Source: an uncultured Agathobacter sp.
GTDB lineage: Bacteria > Bacillota > Clostridia > Lachnospirales > Lachnospiraceae
DNA length: 15,226 nucleotides
Direction: 5' to 3'
NCBI GenBank assembly: GCA_934358675.1
Contig: CAKRKX010000061.1
Span: 1 to 15,226, forward strand
Below are positions 1 through 7,181 of this stretch, one piece after another. The notes beneath the pieces are model-generated. The model did not search any database and was not told where the DNA came from. It worked only from the letters and a program-made list of their open reading frames with translations. Position numbers and translations under genes: made by a program. Each line of letters begins with the position of its first letter. Within the stretch, counting starts at the first letter, position 1.

Positions 1-693
1 ATCCGATACTCCGTCCATACTGTTGAGCATCGGTCCGTAGAAACCAAGCAGTTCTGCCGAATACTCGCGATCCAGCGGATACGTGGTTCCTGCAAGCGCT
101 CCGGAACCGAGCGGACAATAGTTCATACGCTCATAAATATCATACATGCGGCTTCTGTCACGCTTAAACATCTCAAAATAAGCACCCATATGATGTGCCA
201 GTGTGATCGGCTGCGCTTTCTGCAAATGTGTAAAGCCCGGCATAATCGTCTGTGTATTCTCCTTCATAATACGAAGAAGAACCTGTAACAGTTCCTTTAA
301 AAGCTGGTCAGTCTCAAGCACCTGCTGTCTGGTGTAAAGGCGCATATCAAGCGCAACCTGATCATTTCTGCTTCGTCCGGTATGGAGCTTCTTTCCGGTG
401 TCACCGAGACGATCGATCAGATTTGCCTCCACAAAACTGTGAATATCTTCATATTCTGATGTAATTTCAAGCTTTCCGCTCTCCACATCCGCCTCGATCT
501 CATGCAGGCATTTAACGATTGCCCTGCTCTCCTCCTCAGTCAGAATTCCCTGTTTGCCAAGCATGGTAACATGGGCAACCGAGCCCTCGATATCCTGCTT
601 ATAAAACTTCTGATCGAAACCGATTGACGCATTAAAATTGTAAACAAGCTGATCGGTCTCCTTGGTGAATCTTCCACCCCATAACTGAGCCAT
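1..693 (-). CDS. argH: Argininosuccinate lyase, N-terminal half (cut by window edge)
   Basis: This is the last step of arginine biosynthesis: cytoplasmic cleavage of argininosuccinate to arginine and fumarate. The 231 visible codons start MAQLWGGRFTKE, the typical ArgH N-terminus. They then show the HTGRSRNDQVALD substrate-binding block, the MPGFTHLQ block that carries the catalytic histidine of the fumarase/aspartase superfamily, and GSGALAGTTYPLDRE close to the cut. The usual length is about 460 residues, so roughly half is missing beyond base 1, including the signature loop. The ATG at 693 lies only 2 nt after the queH stop codon, and its AGAGGAA ribosome binding site lies at the very end of queH, so translational coupling is likely. 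No argG is visible; it may lie outside the window or elsewhere. Confidence 0.97.
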   Translation of the reverse strand, partial: MAQLWGGRFTKETDQLVYNFNASIGFDQKFYKQDIEGSVAHVTMLGKQGILTEEESRAIVKCLHEIEADVESGKLEITSEYEDIHSFVEANLIDRLGDTGKKLHTGRSRNDQVALDMRLYTRQQVLETDQLLKELLQVLLRIMKENTQTIMPGFTHLQKAQPITLAHHMGAYFEMFKRDRSRMYDIYERMNYCPLGSGALAGTTYPLDREYSAELLGFYGPMLNSMDGVSD

Positions 694-695
694 AA

Positions 696-1382
696 CTATT
701 CCTCTCTTTCCTTTGTCTTTTCCATATTTGTAGCATGATTTCTATCATGATCTGCCGCAATCTGTCTGTCCCTGTCCCGCTTGGAAAAAACACATCCGCA
801 GTAATACTGGCGATACATCTCGTATTCCCTTGAAATCTCTGTAGATTTCTTATAGCCGTCTTTTTTCTTAAAATCGGAAAAAAGGTACTTAATTCCGTAC
901 TCTTGTGCGAGCTTTGCTCCGATTTCATTCAGTTTTGCCGCATTTTTCAGCGGACTGATCGACAAGGTTGTCGTAACGAAATCAAAATCATGTTCCAAAG
1001 CATACTCTGCACTCTTTCGAAGGCGCAGCTCATAGCAGGCAAAGCACCTCTCTCCGCCCTCCGGAACATCTTCCATTCCCCGCGCCATCTCATAGAATCG
1101 CTCCGATTCATAGGGAGCCTCTATATAACTTACCGGATATTTCGTCGGGAACTGCTCAATAAAGCGCTTCTGTTCCGCAGCGCGCACCTGAAACTCTTCC
1201 GGCGGATAGATATTGGGATTGTAATAAAACACTGTGACGTGAAAATACTCAGCCAGACACGAAATGCAATAAGAACTGCACGGGGCACAGCAACTGTGCA
1301 AAAGCAGCGTAGGAACCTTCTGGTCGCTGCAATTGTCCCGTATCAGTTCTTCCATTACTTTCTGATAATTGATCGCATTCAC
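696..1382 (-). CDS. queH: Epoxyqueuosine reductase QueH
   Basis: QueH catalyses the last step of queuosine synthesis, reducing epoxyqueuosine to queuosine at the wobble base of GUN-anticodon tRNAs. It is the non-orthologous replacement of the cobalamin-dependent QueG. The 228-residue protein has the family's cysteine pattern: HSCCAPCSSYC at about 29-39, CFAC at 113-116, and YCGC at about 194-197. The first two groups would supply iron-sulfur ligands and the last a redox-active CxC pair, by analogy to characterised QueH. The YNPNIYPPEE segment (about 54-63) is also typical. The start is a GTG at 1382, since there is no in-frame ATG nearby; GAGG lies 8 nt upstream. The tail after about residue 200 is rich in R, D, H and K and looks poorly conserved. 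It sits between an HD-domain gene (17 nt upstream) and argH (2 nt downstream) in one transcription unit. No other queuosine gene is present. Confidence 0.93.
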   Translation of the reverse strand: MNAINYQKVMEELIRDNCSDQKVPTLLLHSCCAPCSSYCISCLAEYFHVTVFYYNPNIYPPEEFQVRAAEQKRFIEQFPTKYPVSYIEAPYESERFYEMARGMEDVPEGGERCFACYELRLRKSAEYALEHDFDFVTTTLSISPLKNAAKLNEIGAKLAQEYGIKYLFSDFKKKDGYKKSTEISREYEMYRQYYCGCVFSKRDRDRQIAADHDRNHATNMEKTKEREE

Positions 1383-1399
1383 TTTTCGTTCCTCAATAA

Positions 1400-1930
1400 T
1401 TACTGTTCTTCGCCATCCCAGAACATCTGCCGGAAAATTTCTCTTCCCGTCTCTGTTCTGAAAATATTCTCGTATGCCTTTGCAATCGCGCCTTTTCCGG
1501 CACCATCCTCATAAAGATTTACAAGGAAGTCTGCCTCGATGAGCACCTGATAGTCAAGTCCGTCCACATTCGTATAAGTGTGATGGTGACCAATCAGATA
1601 ACAGATACGATCGATCAGATAATTCTCAAAGCCAAGCTCCGAGAGCATCTTTTGTGCAACGATCGGACCTTCCTGTTCCTGAAGTTTTCCGTCGCACTGC
1701 CCGTATTTCTCCTCTGCAGGCTTGATTCCGATATCATGCGTGTACGCAGCCGCCTCCAGAATAAAAAGCGAACTCTCATCCATCTGTTCACCGACCGCAA
1801 TAATCCGCGCAAAACTGTGCACCTTCACGAAATGCTGGATGCGCTTCGGATCTCCGCCGTAATAAGCGATCATCTTCAAAAACAGATCATCCAGCTGCTT
1901 TCTGCTGTAACTACTGTAACTATCGTCCAT
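1400..1930 (-). CDS. HD-domain metal-dependent phosphohydrolase
   Basis: This 176-residue cytoplasmic protein has the HD-superfamily metal ligands in order: H38 (within HFVKVHSFAR), the H65-D66 pair in YTHDIG, the HHH run at 115-117, and D134 in EADFLVN. The superfamily hydrolyses phosphomonoesters, nucleotides or cyclic nucleotides using a mono- or dinuclear metal site. The substrate cannot be read from the sequence. The compact size and the IQHFVKVHSFARII opening resemble the small stand-alone HD proteins common in clostridia and often annotated only as 'HD domain-containing'. No RelA/SpoT synthetase, GAF or receiver domain is attached. The ATG at 1930 overlaps the end of the upstream membrane-protein gene by 11 nt, so the two are probably co-translated. 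Confidence 0.85.
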   Translation of the reverse strand: MDDSYSSYSRKQLDDLFLKMIAYYGGDPKRIQHFVKVHSFARIIAVGEQMDESSLFILEAAAYTHDIGIKPAEEKYGQCDGKLQEQEGPIVAQKMLSELGFENYLIDRICYLIGHHHTYTNVDGLDYQVLIEADFLVNLYEDGAGKGAIAKAYENIFRTETGREIFRQMFWDGEEQ

Positions 1931-2255
1931 CTACCGTCTCTCCCTTGTCGAGCATCTGTAAAAAAATGGTAGCAGCAACATAAATGACTGCACATAAAAC
2001 AACAAGCACTGCCTTACCGCACACGATTCCCGCAATTATCTCTGCAAGAACAAGCACACCATGCAGCCATAACTCCACGTGATGAAACATCACCGCAAGT
2101 CCCACTTCCAATATAATAAGAAAACACATTGCAACTACCGGAACTTTAAGTGCCGCAATTCCGACCACGATCATTGCCAGCGTGATCAGCGAAAACAATG
2201 CGATTGGAAGCACCATTCTACTGTCTTTCAGTTTCTTGATCATGTCCTGATTCAT
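1920..2255 (-). CDS. Small four-helix integral membrane protein, function unknown
   Basis: This 111-residue protein has four hydrophobic segments, at about 15-34, 38-57, 62-78 and 80-100. The N-terminus is short and positively charged (MNQDMIKKLKDSR) and the C-terminus is polar. I do not recognise a family and see no catalytic motif; the only polar spots within the membrane part are the HH pair near residue 58 and a second His near 65. The ATG at 2255 follows AAGGGG with 7 nt spacing. It is the first gene after the promoter at 2292-2320, and its 3' end overlaps the HD-domain gene by 11 nt. That suggests a functional link to the HD protein, but this is inference from gene order only. Confidence 0.75.
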   Translation of the reverse strand: MNQDMIKKLKDSRMVLPIALFSLITLAMIVVGIAALKVPVVAMCFLIILEVGLAVMFHHVELWLHGVLVLAEIIAGIVCGKAVLVVLCAVIYVAATIFLQMLDKGETVDGR

Positions 2256-2291
2256 TCTTTAACCCCTTTGTGTAAATTGATGACTGATGCT

Positions 2292-2320
2292 ATTATAGCA
2301 ATTCTCTTCTCAAAGAACAA
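2292..2320 (-). promoter_or_regulatory. Vegetative promoter of the membrane protein-HD-queH-argH operon
   Basis: Reading leftward, TTGTTC (2320-2315) and a perfect TATAAT (2297-2292) are separated by 17 nt, a close match to the sigma-A consensus. The start of transcription would fall near 2285, giving a leader of about 30 nt before the ATG at 2255. The promoter lies immediately downstream of the tRNA-Thr terminator, so the operon is insulated from tRNA transcription. Confidence 0.8.
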
Positions 2321-2338
2321 CCGGATAAAACTAATTTA

Positions 2339-2376
2339 AGAAAAAATAAAACCGCCTATTCCGAAGAATAAGCGGT
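2339..2376 (-). terminator. Rho-independent terminator of tRNA-Thr
   Basis: Reading leftward, an 11-bp stem (ACCGCTTATTC paired with GAATAGGCGGT, one G-T wobble) closes a UUCG tetraloop and is followed by TTTTATTTTTT. It begins a few bases after the tRNA 3' end. The opposite side of the stem has no T-tract, so it works only on the minus strand. Confidence 0.93.
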
Positions 2377-2380
2377 TCTA

Positions 2381-2453
2381 AGCCAATAAGGGGATTCGAA
2401 CCCCTGACCTACGCATTACGAGTGCGTCGCTCTACCGACTGAGCCATATTGGC
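2381..2453 (-). tRNA. tRNA-Thr (anticodon CGU)
   Basis: A full 73-nt cloverleaf folds on the minus strand. The acceptor stem is GCCAATA/TATTGGC. The D-stem GCTC/GAGC encloses the loop AGTCGGTA. The anticodon stem ACGCA/TGCGT encloses the loop CTCGTAA, which gives anticodon CGU reading ACG (Thr). The variable loop is AGGTC, and the T-arm is AGGGG-TTCGAAT-CCCCT. The discriminator is U and the 3' CCA is not encoded, so it must be added after transcription. It is a single-gene unit with its own promoter (2474-2502) and terminator (2339-2376). Confidence 0.97.
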
Positions 2454-2473
2454 GTACTGAAAAGCACTCAATT

Positions 2474-2502
2474 ATATTATCAAATCTTTTTCACAAAATC
2501 AA
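2474..2502 (-). promoter_or_regulatory. Promoter of tRNA-Thr
   Basis: Leftward TTGATT (2502-2497) and TAATAT (2479-2474) are 17 nt apart; an alternative TATAAT register (2476-2471) has a 20-nt spacer. The predicted start is about 15 nt before the mature tRNA 5' end. It is back to back with the promoter at 2523-2550. Confidence 0.65.
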
Positions 2503-2522
2503 CTGTTTTTTTATAAAATCTA

Positions 2523-2550
2523 TTGACATTTGTATACAATCCGCTAGAAT
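2523..2550 (+). promoter_or_regulatory. Promoter of the XRE-cupin/pot operon with a palindrome in the spacer
   Basis: A perfect TTGACA (2523-2528) and TAGAAT (2545-2550) are separated by 16 nt. The spacer contains the perfect 10-bp palindrome TTGTATACAA (2530-2539), placed where a bound regulator would block RNA polymerase. The XRE-type regulator encoded just downstream is the natural candidate to bind it (inference). The leader to the GTG at 2664 would be about 107 nt. A second, weaker candidate promoter (TTGTAG at 2598-2603 and TAATAC at 2621-2626, 17 nt apart) lies inside that leader. Confidence 0.75.
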
Positions 2551-2663
2551 GGTTTTGTTGAGTTTATTTTTAGTAAACAAAAAATCAATTATTGGGGTTG
2601 TAGCACGATCACTAAACTTTTAATACATTATAAGCGTGTTACACAAATGAAGGAGGCTATGTC

Positions 2664-3203
2664 GTGGATATCGGACATCGCATGAAGGAACTTCGCATAC
2701 AATACGGGCTGACACAGCAGGAACTGGCGGACCGCGCAGAACTCACGAAGGGATTTATCTCCCAGCTCGAGCGCAACCAGAACTCGCCGTCTGTCGGGAC
2801 ACTGCTTGATATCATCCAGTGTCTTGGCACCACTCCTGCCGAGTTTTTCACGGACGAGGAACCGGAACAGATCGTTTTTAAAGCAGACGATTATTTTGAA
2901 AAAATCGATGAGGAAAAGAATTGTCGGATCGAATGGATCGTCCCCAATGCACAGAAGAATGCAATGGAACCGGTTCGTATGACTCTCCACTCCGGCGGGC
3001 GTTCGGAAGTCTACCTGCCCCACGAGGGTGAAGATTTCGGCTATGTCATAAAGGGAACGATAAAGATCAGTTTCGGTGGCAAGACGCAGACTGTACGTGC
3101 CGGCGAATCTTTCTATTTTAAAGCAGGCAAGAAACACTATCTGGAAAATACAGGAAGCCGTGATGCTATTCTGATCTGGGTAACTACTCCGCCGAATTTT
3201 TGA
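2664..3203 (+). CDS. XRE-family HTH regulator with C-terminal cupin domain, probable polyamine-uptake regulator
   Basis: This 179-residue protein combines an N-terminal helix-turn-helix (about 4-60: MKELRIQYGLTQQELADRAE, then GFISQLERNQNSPSVGTL) with a C-terminal cupin barrel (about 105-175). The cupin motifs are PHEGEDFGYVIKG (119-131) and AGESFYFKAGKKHYLENTG (146-164), the latter carrying the conserved His158. This is the PuuR-like architecture, in which the cupin senses a small ligand. In clostridia this class often precedes potABCD, so a polyamine-responsive regulator of the adjacent transporter is the likely role. The start is GTG at 2664, with AGGAGG at 2651-2656, 7 nt upstream. The nearby ATG codons at 2647 and 2659 are in another frame that stops after a few codons. 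potA follows after 50 nt with no terminator, so it is probably co-transcribed and autoregulated. Confidence 0.9.
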   Translation: MDIGHRMKELRIQYGLTQQELADRAELTKGFISQLERNQNSPSVGTLLDIIQCLGTTPAEFFTDEEPEQIVFKADDYFEKIDEEKNCRIEWIVPNAQKNAMEPVRMTLHSGGRSEVYLPHEGEDFGYVIKGTIKISFGGKTQTVRAGESFYFKAGKKHYLENTGSRDAILIWVTTPPNF

Positions 3204-3253
3204 TTTTATTTATTCTATATACTAAGTACAAACAGAGATAAGGAAATAAAAAC

Positions 3254-4327
3254 ATGAGTAAACATTTAATTGATTTTATTGACATTTCAAAATCATACGA
3301 CAATACACTGGTTCTTGATGAATTAAACCTTTATATCCGCGAGAACGAATTTCTGACACTTCTCGGACCTTCCGGCTGTGGAAAGACGACCACCCTTCGT
3401 ATTCTCGGAGGTTTTGAGACACCGGATAAGGGAAAAGTCCTCTTTGACGGTCAGGATATTACCAATCTTCCTGCAAACGAGCGAAAACTGAATACCGTAT
3501 TCCAGAAGTATTCACTTTTTCCGCATATGACAATTGCGGAGAATATTGCATTCGGCCTGAAGATCAGCAAGAAAAGTAAAGAATATATTAATGATAAAAT
3601 TAAATATGCATTAAAACTTGTCAATCTTGATGGATTTGAGCACCGTTCCGTGGATTCACTCTCCGGCGGTCAGCAGCAGCGTATCGCAATTGCCCGTGCG
3701 ATCGTAAACGAGCCGAAGGTGCTTCTTCTCGACGAGCCGCTCGGCGCACTCGACTTAAAACTGCGCCAGAGCATGCAGTACGAGCTGATCCGTCTGAAAG
3801 AAGAACTCGGTATCACGTTCGTATACGTCACACATGATCAGGAAGAAGCTCTGACCATGTCCGACACGATCGTCGTCATGAATCAGGGATATATTCAGCA
3901 GATCGGTACTCCGGAAAACATTTATAATGAGCCGGAAAATGCCTTTGTTGCCGATTTCATCGGGCACAGTAACATCGTGGACGGAACGATGATCGAGGAT
4001 CGTCTCGTTGAAATTCTTGGCGTGAAGATGCCATGTGTTGATGAGGGCTTTGGAAAAAATCAGCCTGTCGACGTTGTCATCCGTCCGGAGGATGTGGAAC
4101 TGGTCGAACCTTCGGAAGGCTATCTGGAGGGAGATGTCACTTCTCTCATCTTTAAGGGTGTACACTACGAGCTGGATGTCATGGCCAACGGATACGAATG
4201 GCTGGTGCACACAACAAAGTATGTGCCGGTCGGAACCCACGTCGGAATCAAAGTAATTCCGTTCAATATCCAGATCATGCACAAGCCTGAATCTTCCGAT
4301 GAAAAGGCGGTGGAAATTGATGAATAA
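3254..4327 (+). CDS. potA: Spermidine/putrescine ABC importer, ATP-binding protein PotA
   Basis: This is the ATPase subunit that powers polyamine uptake through PotB-PotC. The 357 residues contain a complete nucleotide-binding domain: Walker A GPSGCGKT (38-45), Q-loop Q84, signature LSGGQ (136-140), Walker B LLLDE with catalytic E161, the GALD D-loop, and switch His194 in THDQEEA. From about residue 240 follows the C-terminal regulatory TOBE region typical of the CUT1/MOI family, including [10 protein letters not shown]. The [11 protein letters not shown] segment after the Q-loop fits PotA better than sugar or sulfate homologues. The ATG at 3254 is preceded by AAGGAA about 8-9 nt upstream. 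Its last 8 nt overlap the potB start. Confidence 0.95.
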   Translation: MSKHLIDFIDISKSYDNTLVLDELNLYIRENEFLTLLGPSGCGKTTTLRILGGFETPDKGKVLFDGQDITNLPANERKLNTVFQKYSLFPHMTIAENIAFGLKISKKSKEYINDKIKYALKLVNLDGFEHRSVDSLSGGQQQRIAIARAIVNEPKVLLLDEPLGALDLKLRQSMQYELIRLKEELGITFVYVTHDQEEALTMSDTIVVMNQGYIQQIGTPENIYNEPENAFVADFIGHSNIVDGTMIEDRLVEILGVKMPCVDEGFGKNQPVDVVIRPEDVELVEPSEGYLEGDVTSLIFKGVHYELDVMANGYEWLVHTTKYVPVGTHVGIKVIPFNIQIMHKPESSDEKAVEIDE

Positions 4328-5144
4328 ATTCAAGCAGCAGTTTTTAGCGGGGCCATACCTCATATGGATCATCGGATTTATCATTCTTCCGATGGTCATG
4401 ATCCTCTATTATGCTTTTACCAACAGCGACGGTGCACTCACTGTCGAATACATTGCAGCGATTGCAACCGAAACCAACCGCAAGGCGATCTTTTTATCTC
4501 TGAAACTCGGAGTCATCTGTACACTTGTCTGTCTGGTGCTCTCCTATCCGCTTGCAATGATCCTTAACAATATGCAGATCAAGAATCAGGGACTTGTTGT
4601 ATTTATCTTCATGCTCCCGATGTGGATGAACTTTATGCTCCGTATTCTTGCATGGAAGCTTCTGTTATCCAAAAATGGTGTGTTTAACAGTATTCTGACA
4701 AGCCTCGGGCTTTCACGAATCAATATCATCAACACACCGACAGCCGTTATTTTAGGAATGGTCTATGACTTTCTTCCGTTTATGTTGCTGCCGATCTATA
4801 ACGCGCTCACACGAATCCGCAAAGACTGGATTGAGGCTGCGCGCGATCTCGGTGCCAACAATGTGACGATCTTCTTTAAGATCATTCTGCCACTTAGCGT
4901 TTCGGGTATTATCAGCGGAATCGTTATGGTATTCGTTCCGTCGCTCACAAGTTTTGCGATCTCACAGGTACTCGGTGGCGGACATGTCCTTCTGATCGGT
5001 AACGTCATCGAGCAGGACTTTATGCAGGGCATGCAGTGGAACGCCGGAAGCGGTCTGTCATTTGTTCTGATGATCTTCGTGATCGCCAGTATGGCACTCG
5101 TTAACCAGTTTGATAAAGAAGGGGAGGGAACCGCAATATGGTAA
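4320..5144 (+). CDS. potB: Spermidine/putrescine ABC importer, permease PotB
   Basis: One of the two membrane subunits of the polyamine importer, 274 residues with about six transmembrane helices. The cytoplasmic coupling loop is the binding-protein-dependent permease (EAA) motif: [10 protein letters not shown] followed by [14 protein letters not shown] choose the ATG at 4320 (MNKFKQQF), which has GGTGG 6 nt upstream. An in-frame ATG 21 nt earlier (4299) has no ribosome binding site and would lengthen the overlap with potA. The chosen start overlaps the potA stop by 8 nt, and the gene's end overlaps potC by 7 nt, so the three proteins are likely made in step by translational coupling. Confidence 0.94.
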   Translation: MNKFKQQFLAGPYLIWIIGFIILPMVMILYYAFTNSDGALTVEYIAAIATETNRKAIFLSLKLGVICTLVCLVLSYPLAMILNNMQIKNQGLVVFIFMLPMWMNFMLRILAWKLLLSKNGVFNSILTSLGLSRINIINTPTAVILGMVYDFLPFMLLPIYNALTRIRKDWIEAARDLGANNVTIFFKIILPLSVSGIISGIVMVFVPSLTSFAISQVLGGGHVLLIGNVIEQDFMQGMQWNAGSGLSFVLMIFVIASMALVNQFDKEGEGTAIW

Positions 5145-5920
5145 AGAAATGTGCCTCTCGAATTTATATGTTTTTGATTTTTGCCTTCCTTTATCTTCCG
5201 ATCATTGTATTAATTGCATTGTCATTTAACAATTCGAAGACAAAGGTTGTATGGGGCGGCTTCACGCTCAAGTGGTACACAAGCTGCTTTCAGGATGAGA
5301 AGATCATGTCTGCTTTCGTGACAACACTGCAGATCACGTTCCTCTCCGCGATCATCGCAACTCTGATCGGCACACTCGCAGCTTTGGGTATCAATGCAAT
5401 GCGCAAGCGTCATCAGACGATCTACCTCGGTGCAACGAATATTCCTCTTTTAAATGCGGATATCGTAACCGGAATTTCTATGATGCTTTTGTTTGTAAAG
5501 TTTATGGATCTTGGATTTGTTACCGTGCTGATCGCACACATAACATTCAGTATCCCGTACGTCATCTTAAATGTAATGCCGAAACTCAGACAGGTCAACC
5601 GCAGCACCTACGAGGCAGCCTTAGACCTCGGTGCCACACCACTGCATGCCTTTTACAAGGTAACATGGCCGGAGATCCTCCCGGGTGTCTTCAGTGGATT
5701 CATGATGGCGGTTACCATGTCACTCGATGACTTTAGCATTACCTACTTTACCAAAGGAGCAGGTGTCAATACACTCTCGACCATGCTCTACACCGAGCTG
5801 CGTAAGGGTATCAAACCGGAACTTTACGCGCTCTCTACCATTTTGTTCTTTGCGGTTCTTGTGATTCTTCTACTCGGCAATGTACGCCCTGGTAAGAAAT
5901 CCCCGACCGACAGAAAATAA
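5138..5920 (+). CDS. potC: Spermidine/putrescine ABC importer, permease PotC
   Basis: The second membrane subunit, 260 residues with about six helices, forming the channel with PotB. The EAA coupling motif is clear (YEAALDLGATPLHAF, then VTWPEILPGVFSGF). MTMSLDDFSITYFTKGAG is the PotC/YdcV-type conserved segment. The ATG at 5138 lies inside the last codons of potB (7-nt overlap) and has GGGGAGG just upstream. The C-terminus ends in a short basic tail (RPGKKSPTDRK). potD follows after 30 nt. Confidence 0.95.
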   Translation: MVKKCASRIYMFLIFAFLYLPIIVLIALSFNNSKTKVVWGGFTLKWYTSCFQDEKIMSAFVTTLQITFLSAIIATLIGTLAALGINAMRKRHQTIYLGATNIPLLNADIVTGISMMLLFVKFMDLGFVTVLIAHITFSIPYVILNVMPKLRQVNRSTYEAALDLGATPLHAFYKVTWPEILPGVFSGFMMAVTMSLDDFSITYFTKGAGVNTLSTMLYTELRKGIKPELYALSTILFFAVLVILLLGNVRPGKKSPTDRK

Positions 5921-5950
5921 ACATGAATTGAATCTGAAAGGAGTTTATCA

Positions 5951-7024
5951 ATGAAAAAAAGATTATTGAGCATGGGACTCGTTCTTGCACTTGCTGCCGG
6001 AAGCCTCGCCGCATGTGGAAAAGGCGCGGACAGCGCGGACAGCGGAGAAACGCTGACCGTATTAAATTACGGAAAATACATCGATGAGGATGCCGTAAAA
6101 ACATTTGAGAAAGAAACCGGCATCAAAGTAAAATATGAGGAATATGAAAACCCGGAAGAAATGTACACCAAGTACAAAGCAGGTTCCATCGATTACGATG
6201 TTATCTGTTCTTCCGAATATATGGTAGAAAAACTGATCTTAGAAGGCGAAGTTCTTGAGATGGACTATAAAGGAATGGAGAATTACGGCAATCTTGATTC
6301 CACTCTTGTCGATATGACATCTTCCTACGATAAAGATCACACCTACTCTCTTCCTTATTTCTACGGAACACTCGGTCTGTTATACAACAAGACTGAGGTT
6401 GATCCATCCGTTGTCAAGAGCTGGGACTGCTTGTGGGATACCACCTACGAAGATGAGATCATCATGGAGAATTCTGTGCGTGATACTTTCGCACCGGCAC
6501 TGATTGATTTGGGCTATTCTTTAAACGAGACCGATGAAACACATCTGCGCGAGGCACTTAATTTATTAAAGAAGCAAAAAGACGATCAGATCGTGTACGC
6601 TTATTATGTTGACGAAACTGCTGATGCAATGATTGGTGAAGAGGCAAAGATCGCACTCTGCTACTCCGGCGAGGCAGCACTTGCAATGGATGAGAATGAA
6701 AATCTTGCCTACTCTGTACCGGAAGAAGGCTCGAACCTCTGGATTGATTCCTGGTTCGTTCCAAAGACCTGTAAAAATCAGGATGCCGCTATGAAATTTT
6801 TGAATTTTATCTGCCGCGATGATATCGCTGAGGCAAACTTTGAATACGTTCAGTATGCCTCTCCGATCACATCCGTTGTGGAAAATCAGGATGCAGATGT
6901 CAAAGCAAACGAAGCCGTCAACCCAAGCAGCGAGACAATCAAGCGCTGCGAAATCTACACTGCACTTGACAATGATGCAACCAAGCTTTACAGCACCTTA
7001 TGGCAGGAATTATTATCCGATTAA
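5951..7024 (+). CDS. potD: Spermidine/putrescine-binding lipoprotein PotD
   Basis: The extracellular polyamine receptor of the importer, 357 residues. It begins with a lipoprotein signal peptide (MKKRLLSMGLVLALAAG) ending in the lipobox LAAC with the lipidated Cys at residue 22, as expected for a Gram-positive membrane-anchored binding protein. The mature part starts LTVLNYGKYIDEDAV, the usual PotD opening. SNLWIDSWFVPK (about 262-272) corresponds to the tract that contributes a Trp and an Asp to polyamine binding in E. coli PotD (alignment by eye). Whether it prefers putrescine or spermidine cannot be judged. The ATG at 5951 has AAAGGAG about 8 nt upstream. The gene ends the operon, 59 nt before the terminator hairpin. 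Confidence 0.95.
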   Translation: MKKRLLSMGLVLALAAGSLAACGKGADSADSGETLTVLNYGKYIDEDAVKTFEKETGIKVKYEEYENPEEMYTKYKAGSIDYDVICSSEYMVEKLILEGEVLEMDYKGMENYGNLDSTLVDMTSSYDKDHTYSLPYFYGTLGLLYNKTEVDPSVVKSWDCLWDTTYEDEIIMENSVRDTFAPALIDLGYSLNETDETHLREALNLLKKQKDDQIVYAYYVDETADAMIGEEAKIALCYSGEAALAMDENENLAYSVPEEGSNLWIDSWFVPKTCKNQDAAMKFLNFICRDDIAEANFEYVQYASPITSVVENQDADVKANEAVNPSSETIKRCEIYTALDNDATKLYSTLWQELLSD

Positions 7025-7082
7025 TTGCAAAATAATTGTCGGAAAAACTATTGCTTTTTACAATAAAACATGCTAAAGTAAG

Positions 7083-7117
7083 ACCACGATATTCACCGTA
7101 TCGTGGTTTTATTATTC
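7083..7117 (+). terminator. Rho-independent terminator of the pot operon
   Basis: A perfect 9-bp stem ACCACGATA/TATCGTGGT (7083-7091 and 7099-7107) with a 7-nt loop is followed by TTTTATTATT. It lies 59 nt after the potD stop. The other strand has no good T-run, so it acts rightward only. Confidence 0.88.
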
Positions 7118-7118
7118 T

Positions 7119-7135
7119 TTGTACGTTTCGTACAA
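7119..7135. promoter_or_regulatory. Perfect 7-bp inverted repeat, possible operator
   Basis: TTGTACG-TTT-CGTACAA is a perfect inverted repeat with a 3-nt centre. No T-run follows it, so it is not a terminator. It covers the likely -35 region of the next gene: a weak promoter TCGTAC (7128-7133) and TATAGT (7150-7155) with a 16-nt spacer can be drawn through it. Its outer half-site TTGTA/TACAA equals the half-site of the palindrome in the regulator promoter at 2530-2539, though the half-site spacing differs. Confidence 0.4.
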
Positions 7136-7181
7136 CAACTCCCCCATAGTATAGTTTCATTCACCGATACGAAGGAGAAAT

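Noticed and set aside
2647..2685. Short ATG reading frame (12 codons) overlapping the regulator's GTG start as a real gene
   Set aside because: It has no ribosome binding site of its own, it contains the AGGAGG of the GTG start, and it ends after a few codons. At most it is a translational modifier, so it is noted in findings and not annotated.
2628..3137. Long open frame on the minus strand opposite the XRE-cupin gene
   Set aside because: It lies opposite a gene with clear domain structure, has no ribosome binding site and no recognisable family. The same holds for the other antisense frames over potA, glgA and the exporter genes.
4299..4319. Earlier in-frame ATG for potB
   Set aside because: There is no ribosome binding site before it, whereas the ATG at 4320 has GGTGG at proper spacing and gives the normal N-terminus.
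7091..7166. Direct repeat ATTCACCG (7091-7098 and 7159-7166)
   Set aside because: It is only 8 bp; one copy makes up part of a terminator loop and stem. Chance is the simplest explanation.
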